From: Voacanga thouarsii | Taxonomy: Eukaryota; Streptophyta; Magnoliopsida; Gentianales; Apocynaceae | NCBI GenBank assembly: GCA_026120185.1 | Contig: JANUWF010003368.1 | Span: 2,418,001 to 2,482,000, forward strand | Direction of reading: 5' to 3' | Length of the DNA stretch: 64,000 nucleotides | In this document: positions 32,356 through 44,701 of the stretch, piece by piece | Layout of the letters: the number at the start of each line of letters is the position of its first letter | How positions within the stretch are numbered: the first letter of the stretch is position 1 | Notes under the pieces: generated by a model | Database searches by the model: none | The model's input: only the letters and a program-made list of their open reading frames with translations | What the model was told of the DNA's origin: nothing | Made by a program: the position numbers and the translations under genes

Positions 32356-33900
32356 TGTTAGTGTGTGTTCATACACCGTGTTTCCAATATGAATATGTAA
32401 AGAAAAAAAGCCCACTCTCAATCAATTTTTTTTTTATAAAAAAAATACCAATTTACTCAAATAAACACAAATTAGACAAGTATACCCATCATGCAGTATA
32501 GAGTCTAGTTAGTAAGTACCAAAGATCATCAAGAATCAAGTCAATTACCCCTATTTCCACTTCAATTCTATTGTTCAATAAATCAAAATAGGGATTAAGC
32601 TAATTAATTATTAAGTATACAAAATTACCACACAAATCCATCAACCCAAATTTTAAGTTAAAGAATAAAAGATCACAAGGAAGATTTAAGCACGAAAAGC
32701 AGATTAGCCATGCAATTAAATAAGAATTCCCCCAAGATTACTCAAATAATGGACATTACTCAATCAACTCATAGTAATTCCAAGCATTGGTAAGATTTCT
32801 AAAATAAGGTAAAACTCACAGTCTCTCGAGTAATGAATTCACTACCTTAGGATCCAACCTATAAACATCTCTATCTTACAAATTAAACCCAATGATGCAA
32901 AATAATCAAAGAAATCTTAATAGGCCCAAAAGCCCTAGAATCCCTATCTGTAGGTGATCCCAAAATTTCATCTACTACAAAGTTATCAATCTCTCAAATC
33001 CTATCTCAAGTTCATCAAGGGATAAACAAATTTATTGGATTAATATTAAAGGGAACCCACCTCATACATCATTTCTCAAGTTCAATACAAAAAAATTGCC
33101 CAAATCAATTAAATCCAATCAATCAAACCTAAGAAATAGATTACTCAAAATAGAAATCAATTAACTAAATAATCATCTAATACAAGAGTAAAATAGGGTA
33201 CAACCCTTTAATTATAATTCAATTCAATGAAATTTAACAACCCCAACTCAAATCACAAAGAAAAGGAACAGGAAATTCATAGACAAGATCTCTTTTCTTT
33301 TCTTGTGCTTTCAAGGGGTTCTTTGATGAAATTCATGGGTGGCTCCTCCCTATCACTTTCTCTAATGAGCTATTTATAGTTTTCCAATGAAAAGCCCTAA
33401 ATGCACTTAATAGAGCACAATTTGCGATGTTGTACGACGTTGTGGATATAGACAGGAACGGTGTCGTGCATGCCTTGATCCTCTAATTTTCATGTCCAAC
33501 AATGTCGCAATGCTTATTGTTGCCATGTGTTGGATTGCTGCACGGTGGCATGAAGCTCGCTGAGCACGACGCCGTGGAGCTTTTAATGTTCTGTAGTTTC
33601 TGAATTCTGATGATACATGACGATGTGTATCCTGACCGGCACGGCAACGCAGATGCTCGAAGATTGATTTCTAAATTTCAGCTAATGCACGACGGTGTGT
33701 AGAACATTGCTGATGGTACCGTGCATACCCTGCATGGTTTTTTTTTTGTGTTTTCTCCTTGAATTCTTTTCTAACTTCAATTCTTTTATTCTACATCAAA
33801 CAAGGAGAAAAGTGGCAGAGATAAGCAACAATCTATAATGAAAATTAAAGAATTTAAGCTCAAATACTATGTAAAATATGTATGAAATAACCAAATATAA
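32356..33900 (-). repeat. 5' LTR of element A
   Basis: The LTR is 1545 bp long. It starts TGTTAGTGTG and ends ATATAA (TG of the element start decayed). It shares near-full alignment with 11611-17864 minus S1, with one copy of the unit that is duplicated there. Confidence 0.9.
33371..33378 (-). promoter_or_regulatory. TATA box of the A 5' LTR
   Basis: TATAAATA on the minus strand within CTATAAATAGC, conserved in the other LTR near 17329. Confidence 0.6.
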
Positions 33901-33905
33901 GAGCT
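33901..33905. repeat. Target-site duplication of element A, right copy
   Basis: GAGCT, matching 11606-11610. Confidence 0.85.
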
Positions 33906-33975
33906 ACTAATACATAAGCGAAAAAATTATTCTTGATCAATTGATAAAGTTGGACAGTTTATCAAAGTTTAAATC

Positions 33976-34659
33976 TATAACATCCTATATTTCCATGCTG
34001 TAGTAGACTGTAACTTTTGGGATGTTGGACTGTCTTATTCTCAGATAAGGGGTCTTTATAATAAACTTCATCTATTAGGCAGTGGAAATATTTCCAAAAT
34101 ATCTTTGTTGAACATAAGATGACACATAAAGTCTGACATCTAATACATATACTTAAGGGTATAACAGATCCAAGGTATAGCATGAGCCTCTGGAAGTCCA
34201 CCGTGCTTTGGCTGCGCCTCTGATCCCTAAAATAATTTAAAGAAAATAATACACGTGGTAGTGAGAATTACTTAGTGAGTCTTGTGTGTGCTAATGATTT
34301 GTAAAACAAAAAGATAGCATATTATCACATAAAACTATTATGGGAAAGCATTGCATTTGTTTACTGAAAATAGTTACACAACTCACTATTGGAGTATTTA
34401 TCCAAAATTTAGCCTTATTTGAAAAACTGAGTTTTACACAACATTATTGTCTCATTCTTAAAAAAAACAGGTAACTCTCTCGAGGAAGGTTGGTCAGCGG
34501 GCAAAGCTCACAACCCTTCGCTTTTGGCATCATGATCTTGTTGTGCCAAAAACTTTGCCCTACAGCACTCAACCGTGCATTATTAGAAAGGTGGAGTTAT
34601 TGTCACAATCTACCTCAACTTATATTAATTCTTTTTACTTGCAGTAGTACGAGTCCCCA
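33976..34659 (-). repeat. B LTR1, left part
   Basis: It begins TATAACATCCTATATTTCC, a decayed TGTAACACCCCATATTTCC. It aligns with the starts of LTR2 and LTR3 until element C interrupts at CCCCA. Confidence 0.85.
34655..34659. repeat. Target-site duplication of element C, left copy
   Basis: CCCCA, repeated at 43466-43470. Confidence 0.85.
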
Positions 34660-35667
34660 TGATATGATCTTATGTTGGTAAATTTGTAGAACAATAACAA
34701 ATAAATGTGCAAAACCCTTAGCTAAACAAGTATAACCTTAACAGTGAAAGTTTGTGGCAAAAGAAGAAAGGAAACTAACTATTCCCTAGCAAACTTTTGA
34801 AGAATAAAACATCAAAGACCCACAAGAAATATAGTAAGACCTACTATAAATTCACCCAAATATCCTTAACACAATAAAGAAAATCAAGAATAAGAGAAGT
34901 AGAACTATAGGCACTTAAGCAATGGAATTCAAGATAAACCTTAGAAGAATAAAGTAACAAGACCCAATCAAGAGAAACTACATTGGATTATCTAAAGATT
35001 TTAGAAACTCATACATATGGAGGAATAAATCTTAAGAAAGGTTTTGAACAAGATGAATAAGAAGGTTAAATCTCTCAAAGCTTGCTTTCATAATTTGAAA
35101 TAATGTAAGATGAATTATTTTGTTAAATCACAAAAGATATATTTATACTACTCTAACCCTATCTAAGTAACTACTAAGGCCTCAAGATAATTTAAGGGCT
35201 TAAAAGGTCTTTACAAAGTGTTTAAAATAGAGAAAATGAGGAGAAAATAGCAAAAATTAGCAAAATAGGGGGTTCTGCCCGACTGGACCCGGCCTGGAGC
35301 TGTGCTAGACCTGGCGCCAGGTTAGCTCTAGAATTCCAGCGTTTGCTTGGCCCAACGCACCGGCGCCAGGTCTGCCTACTGGGGCCAGCGCTAGGTGTAA
35401 TCTAGTAGCTGGATTTTAGCATTTTCACCCTCATTTGCTCATTCTTTTGGTGCAGGCATGGGTTGTTGTTGGGATTCTACTTGGATGCTCATCAAATTGA
35501 GTTCGTAGCTGCCTTTATCACTTCAAATCTCTTCCATCATCAAGTATGGTTGTAAGAGTAATTGGATATCGCGTTGGAGTCTTTTGGTCCTCGATTTTAT
35601 CATTAGCCCTTGCATTGTCGCTCCCCCTTCTTGAGTTTGAACTACTTGGTTGGCTTAATTCCTATTA
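34660..35667 (-). repeat. 3' LTR of element C
   Basis: The LTR is 1008 bp long and aligned with 42382-43465. It has a GC-rich U3 block at 35275-35400 with the 14-bp perfect palindrome ACCTGGCGCCAGGT (35309-35322). A TATA box (TATAAATA on the minus strand) lies near 35140. Part of the GC block present in the other LTR is missing here. Confidence 0.9.
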
Positions 35668-36969
35668 TTTCTCCCTTCTTGAAGTTGATTCTTCCATGAA
35701 TCATTACCTATATCAAAAGGAGTTAAGTCACTAATGTTGAATGTAGCACTGATTTTATACTTACCGGGTAAGTCGATCTTGTAAACGTTATTTCCAACTT
35801 GGCCAATGACTTGAAAAGGTCCATCGCCTCTTAGGTCCAACTTGCTCTTCCTTTAAGTAGGAAATATTTCCTTGCGAAAGTGCACCCAAGCCCAATCGTC
35901 TGGCTCAAATGAAATCTGTTTCCTTCCTTGGTTGCGCTTAATAGCAATATCTTCATTTCGCCTTTTGATAGCTGCCTTTACTTTTTCATGGAGTGCTTTC
36001 ACTAATTCTGCTTTCTTGGCTCCGTCAAGATTCATGCGTTTTTCTACAAGCAAAGGAACCAGTCCAAATGTGTTAGCATATTAAAACCATATACAACTTT
36101 AAAAGGAGAGTAAGAAGTAGTAGAATGGATAGCCTGGTTGTAAGCAACTCAATGTGTGGTAAGTACTCTTCCCAATTCTTCAAGTTTTTCTTGATAATAG
36201 TCCTCAAGAGTTGGGTGAGTGTCCTGTTGATCACTTCCGTTTGCCCATCCGTTAAAGGTGACAAGTTGTGGAAAACAAAAGTTTAGTACTAAGTTTATTC
36301 CACAAGGCCTTCCAAAAATGGCTAAGAATTTAGCATCCTTATCAGACACAATAGTCTTTGGGATTCTATGTATCCTTACCACTTCCTTGAAGAATAAATT
36401 TACATTATATGAAGCGTTATTAGTCTTTGAATAAGTCACAAAATGAGCCATTTTTGAAAATCTATCAATAACCATAAATATGGAATCCTTGCCTCATTTA
36501 GATCTAGGCAACCCTAAGATAAAGTTTATTGAAATATTAATCCAAGGGCCATTTGGAATGGGCAAAAGAGTATACAGTCCATGTGGAAGTGACCTAAATT
36601 TAGCTCTCTACATGTTTTGCATTGGGAACAATATTTTTCTACATCCTTTTTCATTTTTGGCCAAAAAAAGTGTTCTTTGAGTGTGCCTAAAGTTTTTGCA
36701 ACACCAAAGTGTCCCATTAGCCTCCCACTATGAGCCTCATTGACTAGTAATTTCCTAATGGACCCATTTGGTACACAAAGTCTTGACTCCCTAAATAGAA
36801 ATCCCTCATGCCTATAGTATTTAGCAAATGCACATTTTTCACAAGTATGAAAGATTTCCCCAAACTCCTCATTATTTTCATACAATCTATTCACAAGCTC
36901 AAAACTTAGAATTTTAACATACAAAGAGTTTAAAAGTAAATACCTTCGAGATAGTACATCTGCAACCAT
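35655..36969 (-). pseudogene. Integrase of element C
   Basis: Frame pieces in order: 36526-36969 has [18 protein letters not shown] and [18 protein letters not shown], a complete HHCC finger. 36149-36475 has [12 protein letters not shown] and [11 protein letters not shown], two catalytic Asp. 36073-36264 has [17 protein letters not shown] with the catalytic Glu. 35853-36053 has EKRMNLDGAKKAELVKALHEKV and FEPDDWAWVHFRKE. 35655-35840 has RGDGPFQVIGQVGNNVYKIDLP and SATFNISDLTPFD. Frameshifts and stops separate them, but the catalytic residues survive. The tail slightly overlaps the LTR and lacks a chromodomain. Confidence 0.9.
35668..35690 (-). other. Polypurine tract of element C
   Basis: The minus strand reads CTTCAAGAAGGGAGAAA against the LTR start. 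Confidence 0.6.
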
Positions 36970-37331
36970 ATTGTCCTTACCCTTTTTATATTAGATGACA
37001 TAAGAAAATGTCCTAATGAACTCCATCCACCTTATATGCCTTTTGTTAAAGTTTTGTTGGCTTTTGAGGTGTTTAAAGATTTCATGGTTAGTGTGGATCA
37101 CAAACTCTCTTGGAAATAGGTAATGTTGCCAATATTCTAATGTCCTCACTAAAGCAAAAAGTTCCTTGTCATAGGTGGAGTAATTGGTGGCTGCCTCGGA
37201 AAATTTCTTACTAAAATAAGTAATGGGTTTTCGATATTAGGTTAGAACCGCACCTATCCCCACCCCATTTGCATCACACTCTATTTCAAATACTTTCTCA
37301 AAGTTAAGTAGGATAAGAATTGGGGCTTGGC
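36970..37331 (-). pseudogene. RNase H of element C
   Basis: Read in pieces on the minus strand the segment gives a Gypsy RNase [33 protein letters not shown], then a stop, [16 protein letters not shown]. The latter runs into the integrase frame. At least one stop and a frame change break it. Confidence 0.75.
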
Positions 37332-38398
<1,067 letters not shown>

Positions 38399-38539
38399 TC
38401 TTCTTTTACCTCCCCTCTCTTGTCCTTACTCACTCCCATCCGTGATAGTCAATAGCACTTGTTTTTCCATTCTCTCCCTTAATTCTTTCCCTTTCCTATC
38501 TTGTTCTTTTCACTTTAACTTTTGTTTTTACTTGGCATC

Positions 38540-39030
38540 TTATGCTCCCTTTTTCTTTTCCGTTTCCCTTTTGATCTTTTGGTCTTTATTCACCTTACTT
38601 GGAGGTATGGGGATTAGAGTGAATTTAGATCCCTTCTTAACAATAGAATAGGTGTTTTTCCTCCTATTATGCTTTACATTCCTATCATATTGCCACGGTC
38701 TCCCTAAGAGCAAATAACTCGCTTGCATAGGTACCACATCATATAGCACATCATCTTTGTAGTTTTCCATCTCAAAAGATACGAAGACTTATTTGTTGAC
38801 CCTCAATTTTCCACTATCATTCAACCATTGTAGCTTGTAAGACTTGGGGTGTTTAATCCGTTTCATTCCCAACTCATCAACTAAGTTTTTACCAATCACA
38901 TTAGTGCAACTTTCACTATCCACAATGACATTACAAGGGGTCTTGTTGATTAGACACTTTGTGTAGAATATATTCTCCCTTTGTTGATGGTCTTGGTCTT
39001 CGATGGCTTGGGAGTTCAATGATTTCCCAG
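38540..39030 (-). pseudogene. Protease of element C
   Basis: Frame 38789-39019 has IFYTKCLINKTPCNVIVDSESCTNVIGKNL and ELGMKRIKHPKSYKLQWLNDSGK. The active-site Asp is kept, but the usual DGGSC reads DSESC. Frame 38540-38770 continues with VLYDVVPMQASYLLLGRPWQYDRN and ends in a Lys/Glu-rich linker (QKIKRETEKKKGA). The solo LTR at 39031 separates it from Gag. Confidence 0.85.
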
Positions 39031-40015
39031 TGATATGACCTTGTGTGGGCTTTTTCTTGGTGTTATGGGTGGTTTAGTTAGTTATTGGTTCAACTCAACC
39101 CAAGGGATCAAAACAGGGAATTCTTCTTGTGATAAAAATGAGAAAATGAAATAATAACCTACCCTCAAGAATAGTAGAAAGTTCTACTATAATCTTACCC
39201 CAATATCCTTGAAGCAACAAAGGCAAATAAGAACAAATAGAATAGAGACAATAGGTATCCAAATATTGGAATTCAAACAAATCTTAGAAGAACAAAGCAG
39301 CTAAGACCCATTCAAAGAAAACAACATTGGATTATCTAACAGATTTATAGACTCATTCATAAGGAGTACTAACCCTTAAGCATGATCTTGAATAAGATGA
39401 ACAAGGAGGCTAGGGTCTCTCAAGATTCTCTCTCAAATTTGAATTAAAGTGTATGAATTATCTTGTCAAATCACAAAATGTTCTATTTATACTACCCTAA
39501 CCCTAGCTAACTAATCCCTAAGGTTCTATTACAGTTTAGGATTATAATAAGTCTTTACAAACAATTAAAATTAGAGAAAATTGAATAAAAATATAAAAAA
39601 CGTGGGACAGCCGTCGGCTGCCTAGGATGGAGTCGGCGCCGGCTAGGGTCCTTGGAGCCGGCGCTGGTTATGATCTGCTTCCGATGATTGTTGGACAGAT
39701 TGAAGTCGGCACTGGTTATGCTGCTTGGGGCCGGTGCCGTCTGTGCACTGGAAGGCCCCCTTTTGGTCAAATTTCTTCTGTCTTTGTTGCCGGCTTGAAA
39801 TCTTGTTGGGGTCCTTCTTGGATAGTCATTAAATGAACTTTTGGCTAGCTTCCTCAACCTTCAAACCCTCTTCCAACCTCAAATATGGTTTTATGATCAA
39901 TTGCAACCCGTCTTGAAGCTTCTTGGACCTAGATCTTGTCATCGGTCGTTGTCCTTGTATAGTCATGCCTCCCTTTTCTTGATCTTGACCTCCATGATGA
40001 AGTGGAGTCTCATCA
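39031..40015 (-). mobile_element. Solo LTR C' of a C-related family, nested in C
   Basis: It begins TGATATGACCTTGTG and ends GTCTCATCA, with a near-perfect duplication (CCCAG at 39026-39030, CCTAG at 40016-40020). The body aligns with the C LTRs at a lower level (for example the ATTGGATTATCTAA stretch near 39330), and a TATA box reads TATAAATAG on the minus strand near 39486. The GC-rich block at 39601-39745 holds a perfect 9-bp inverted repeat (39636-39644 with 39656-39664). No coding sequence. Its insertion splits Gag from protease. Confidence 0.8.
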
Positions 40016-40059
40016 CCTAGTGACTCCAACTAAGGAATACTCTTGGCCAAACACTTCTC

Positions 40060-41323
40060 CTTCATCACTTTTCTCTTCTATATTTTCTTCTTGGTCTTCT
40101 TGGTATCGTTCTCCCTTCTCTTTTTCATCGGTGGAGACTTCTCCATAGGGGTTAGTGTACATAGCCCTTTTACTTGGACATTCATGATAAGTATGCCCAT
40201 AGCCAAGACACTTGAAGTACTTGATATCTTTATTTCATTATGGTCTTTCCATGACTTTTCCCTTATCCTTATTCTAACCTTTCCTAAGTTTTTAATCTTT
40301 CCTAGATTTTCATTCTTCCTTTGGCTTCTTGTACTCCATTTGAAAAGATTTAGGAGCATCCTTCTTTTTAATTGGCATCTTGCTAGTGGTGTTCAAATTT
40401 TGAAATGTAGGCTTAGTAAAAGTCCTCCTCTTTAGTTGCTTTTCAATCTTGGTGGCGGCATGAACCATGTCCTCAAGTTGGTCATAGGAGTGCAACTCTA
40501 CCAAATTGGCTATTTTCCTTTTCAATCCACCCAAAAATCTAGCCCTTGTTACCCAAGGATCCTCTTGGATTTGGGCTCACACCAATATCATCTCTATGTC
40601 CTTATAGTAGTCCTCCACGCCTCTATTTCCTTATTTAAGAGACTGAATCCTTTGGTAGAGGTCTCGGTAGCAGTGGTGTGGGACAAACTTAGACCTCATC
40701 ATATCTCTTAATAAGTTCCAATTTTCCATAACTTCTACTCCCATTTGTCTCCTTTGAGTATCCATTTGTTCCCACCAAACCAATGCATACTCTGAAAACT
40801 TCAAAATAGCTAGCCTCACCTTTGATATTTCATTATAGGTATGGTATTAAAAGGATATCTACATTTTGCTCTCCCATTCAAAATAGGCTTCAGGACCACT
40901 CTTTCCATAAAATGTTAGTGGCTTCAACTTGATATGGTTTAACTCCCTATCCTCATCATTTCCTTCTCTCATTCCTCCTCTATTGCCCTATCCTCTATTG
41001 AATTCCCCATAGGTATCATCATGTTACCCTTTATACCATTCATTAACTCCATCAAATTCTCTTTCCAACCCTATTAGATTATTTTCCCTATTCCTTTCTT
41101 GACCCCTGCCTCGTCCTTCTCTTATACCATGCCTACCCCCTTTTATGGAAGCTTGTTGAAAACCCCCAATAGAGTGCTTGTCCCACTCTTCAACTTGTTG
41201 AGCATTCAATAGAGGAGTATGGGTATCATTATCCCTCATTCTAGGGTTAAAGGCTTCAAATCTCTCTTGACCTCTTCTTTGTGCAATGGTAGAAGAGGTA
41301 CTAAGTTGATTCCTTAAACTCAT
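40060..41323 (-). pseudogene. Gag of element C
   Basis: Frame 41024-41323 (MSLRNQLSTSSTIAQRRGQE, then Arg/Gly-rich) is the N-terminus. 40631-40819 has LAILKFSEYALVWWEQMDTQRRQ and MRSKFVPHHCYRDLYQRIQSL, the conserved retrotransposon Gag core. 40310-40534 has LGGLKRKIANLVELHSYDQLEDMVHAATKIEKQLKR. A knuckle at about 40200 reads YFKCLGYGHTYHEC, with the first Cys changed to Tyr. Stops and shifts separate the pieces. The acidic tail follows until the solo LTR at 40015. Confidence 0.88.
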
Positions 41324-42363
41324 TAGCTCCTTGTCATGTGTTGAAACTCACTTTGTATAGTTTTTATCAAAGCTTGCAAATCATCTTGCAAAGCCCTAAC
41401 ATCAAGTGGTTCTTCTTGTGGTCTACTAGAACTACTTGGATTAGGTTTAGGAAGTTTTTGTTCATGGGCCATGGCAATGAAATTACTCAAGGAGTTATAC
41501 CTGTGAAAGAGATTAATAAAAAGAAGTAGTTCCTCTCTTCATTCCCTTGTGTGTTTACTCTTAATAGTTTTCACTCTACACTCGTATTTACCCTCTTTGG
41601 CTCTTTTGATGTTAGTCTCTCCCTTTTGCCTTTTTCTCAACACTCAAACCTTCTTGTTCAATCCAATCCTCTCCAATAGCCAAAGATTTTGTCCAATCAA
41701 GTGAATCAACAAAATTCAATAGATTTTTCAATTAGGGGGCTTAGGGGAATTTCAACAAACACTTGTTGGGCACCCTAAGCAAATAAATTTTCCAGCAAGA
41801 ATTTCAAAGAACAAAGACTCAAATAGTGCAAGATCAATCACTAAAACATAATGAAGTAATTTTAAATAAGAAACGAATAAGAATTAGCAAGAACAAGAAA
41901 CAAGAAAAATTAGTAGATAGGAATAGGAAGAACAAGACTACCACAAATGTGTAATGGCAAAGATGAGTTCAATGAGCATGTATTTCAGTAATAGAGTGAT
42001 ATACCAAATCCCAACATCCAAAGGAATGAAAATTAAAATTTAAAACTTACAATTATAGCCACAAATATCCTCATAGAACATTTATCAAACACCTTGGTTG
42101 CAATCCCATCACTTAAGAACAACCAATATTTTCACCCATATTCAAGCCGATTTTTACCATAAATATAAGATAAATTTGTTTCCAAGAATTATAATAACAT
42201 CAATGAGCAATTTTCTCAAGGAAAAAAAAATCAAGAGATAGCAAATATTTTATGACCTTTTTGGAGCATGTTTTTGAGTTACGGGATTCTCCTATTTTTT
42301 TTTTCAACTTGTAGTTCTCATTTTCTTGATGTCAAGCCTTAACTGAAATAAAGACTTTCCTTA
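41324..42363 (-). other. Leader of element C
   Basis: No coding signal. Two copies of the CAAACACYTTGGTTG-type motif, also seen in the leader of D, lie near 41757 and 42087. Confidence 0.5.
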
Positions 42364-42374
42364 CTCTGATACCA
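42364..42374 (-). other. Primer-binding site of element C (tRNA-iMet type)
   Basis: The minus strand reads TGGTATCAGAG, seven bases inside the 5' LTR. Confidence 0.88.
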
Positions 42375-42381
42375 AACTCTT

Positions 42382-43465
42382 TGATATGATTTTGTGTTAA
42401 AAAATTTGTGGAACAATGGCAAATAAATAGGCAAAACCCTTGGCTAAACAAGTATAACCCAACAATAGAAATTTATGGCAAAAGAAGAAAAAAAACTATC
42501 TAACTATTCCCTAGCAAACCTTTGAAGAACAAAGCATCAAAGCCTCACAAGAAATATAGCAAGACCCACTATAAATTCACCCAAATATCCTTGATGCAAT
42601 AAAGAAAATCAAGAATAAGAGAAGTAGAAATATAGGTACCTAAGCAATGGAATTCAAGATAAACCTTAGAAGAATAAAGCAATTAAGACCTAATCAAGAG
42701 AAGCCACATTGGATTATCTAAATATTTTAGAGACTCATATATAAGGAGGACTAAACCCTAAGCAAGGTTTTGAACAAGATGAACAAGGAGGTTAAAGCTC
42801 TTAAAGTACTCTTTCACAATTTGAAATAATGTAAGACGAATTATCTTGTCAAAGCATAAAAGATGTATTTATACTACCCTAACCCTAGTTAAGTGACTAT
42901 TAAGGGTCCAAGACAATTTAAAGGCTTAAAAGGTCTTTACAAAGTGTTTAAAATAGAGAAAATGAAGAGAAAACAGCAAAAATCGACAAAACAATGGGTT
43001 ATGCCTGACTGGACCTTATTTTAGGAGTTGTAGGAGTTGTGCTGGACTTGCTGCTAGGTCAGCACTGGAATTCCAGCACTCTGTCCAACTGGACCCGGCG
43101 CTAAGAGTAGGTGCAGGACCTGGTGCCAGGTCAGCATTGGAATTCCACCATTCATCTGGCCAAATACACCTGGCGCCAGGTCTGCCTACTGGGGCCGGTG
43201 CTAGGTGTAATTTGGTAGCTGAATCTTAGCGTTTTCTCCCTCATTTGCTCCCTCTTTTGGTGTAGACATGGGTTGTTGTTGGGATTCCACTTGGATGCTC
43301 ATCAAATTGAGCTTGTCCCTCCAAATCTCTTCCGTCATCAAGTATAGTTATAGGAGCAATTGGATACCGCTTTGGAGTCTCTTGGTCCTTGATCTTGTCA
43401 TTGGCCCTTGCGTTGTCGCTCCCCCTTCTTGAGTTTGAACTGCTTTGTTGGCTTGATTCCTATCA
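42382..43465 (-). repeat. 5' LTR of element C
   Basis: The LTR is 1084 bp long, TGATATGA to CTATCA. TATA box at 42866-42873 (minus). GC-rich U3 block 43000-43210 with ACCTGGCGCCAGGT at 43168-43181. Confidence 0.92.
42866..42873 (-). promoter_or_regulatory. TATA box of the C 5' LTR
   Basis: TATAAATA on the minus strand, about 130 bp after the GC-rich block in the element direction. Confidence 0.6.
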
Positions 43466-43470
43466 CCCCA
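43466..43470. repeat. Target-site duplication of element C, right copy
   Basis: CCCCA, matching 34655-34659. Confidence 0.85.
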
Positions 43471-44664
43471 CTTCGTAATCCCCTCACTACGAGGTTGATA
43501 AGGGTTGGTCACAAATTGGGTGTCTCACTTAGGACTAACCAATTAATAGTTTGCTTACGCATTGGGATAATGCTAGCTAGGGAACTCGGTTAATTCCAAT
43601 GTCTTGTCGCTTCATTTCGAGTAAGATGATCCCCAACCTTGGTTGGGTAACTTGAGACCATCTATCTCTAATGAGAGCTAGTACAAAGGTCATAACTTCT
43701 ACTAAGTACTCAAAGTTTCTATTGGTTCACAAGACCAGTATAATTCCATTGGCTCACAAGGCCAGATAAATATCCATTCTCGAAGAAATACAAATAAAAC
43801 ATTTTTTGGGGGCCAAATACCGTTTTTAAAAAGATAATCTCAAACCGAGAAATTTATTCCCAAGACCATAGCGAAAAAGGATAAAAAATTCTTCTCGTAC
43901 GATAAAATAAATTTCTAAAGGTATTTTCGTCATTAGAAGAATACTCGATTTCAAAAGAAGTCTTATCCAGAAAATCTTGAATTTTAATTCTAAAAGAAGA
44001 ATTAAATTTAAGGAATCCCAATTATGATTTAAAAAATTCATAATTCACATTTTTCCAAAAATCTTTTCCGTAAAAAGGAATATTTATGCTTTTCCAAAAT
44101 AAAACATTGTTTCGACTCATAATTGATTGGAAGGAAGCTTTTTAGGTATACATTTATTTCTAAGAAATATTCATAACTCAAGTGAACCAAATTCCTTATT
44201 GAAAACACCATTTTCAAAAGTCTCCAATCAATTCTCCATTCAGAGAAACCATATTTTCTCAAAAAAGTACAAGGTCCATTAACCTAGTTATAAAAGGACT
44301 TTAGGCAAATTATTCACTGATTATGAATAGTTCCATTTTATGAAAAGTTCACATTTTCTATTCGAGCATTGCATGGCATAATACTAGTTTTTCCTTAGAA
44401 AAACCATAAGATTGTTTAGAGAAACCAAAAGAATTCAGAGAACATTTCATTAGCAAAAAATGGAGTTTAAAAAACAAGAGAGACTCGCCTCGTGTCCTTG
44501 ATTAAATATCATGTCTAGCTGGTCACCAAACGCTTAATGTGAACAATCTACATTAAACATTGTTTCACGCTTAGTTTGGTATACCAAAACTTAGCTTAAT
44601 ATTCAACTAGTACCAATGTATGGAAATCACTCATTTCCTATTTCTTCATTCTCTTTGTAGAATA

Positions 44665-44701
<37 letters not shown>

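Larger units (their letters stand above)
11611..33900 (-). mobile_element. Athila/Tat-like Ty3/Gypsy retrotransposon A, split by S1 and K
   Basis: The LTR pair (11611-17864 and 32356-33900) is flanked by GAGCT. A tRNA-Asp primer site lies inside the right LTR. The minus-strand order is gag tail, protease with DLGAS, reverse transcriptase, RNase H, integrase, then the purine tract. The interior before the 3' LTR carries GACAAGCAAAAG and AAGTGTAAGGGAT, sequences I know from Athila/Tat elements. Removing solo LTR S1 (13029-17318) and Copia element K (21220-30169) with their duplications leaves about 9.0 kb. Much of gag is missing. All enzymes carry stops or gaps, so the element is dead. No env-like frame is visible between integrase and the 3' LTR. 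Confidence 0.9.

Noticed and set aside
35655..35840. A chromodomain at the integrase tail of C
   Set aside because: The tail ends in SATFNISDLTPFD and a short acidic stretch; no aromatic cage or chromodomain fold residues are visible.
40043..40435. 130-codon plus-strand frame rich in Phe, Leu and Ile
   Set aside because: It lies opposite the C Gag and knuckle; the hydrophobic look comes from Lys/Glu-rich codons read on the other strand.
44667..44698. CA repeat as a CRISPR-like or regulatory array
   Set aside because: Simple dinucleotide microsatellite in a plant LTR; no spacers. No CRISPR arrays or prokaryotic features occur in this window.
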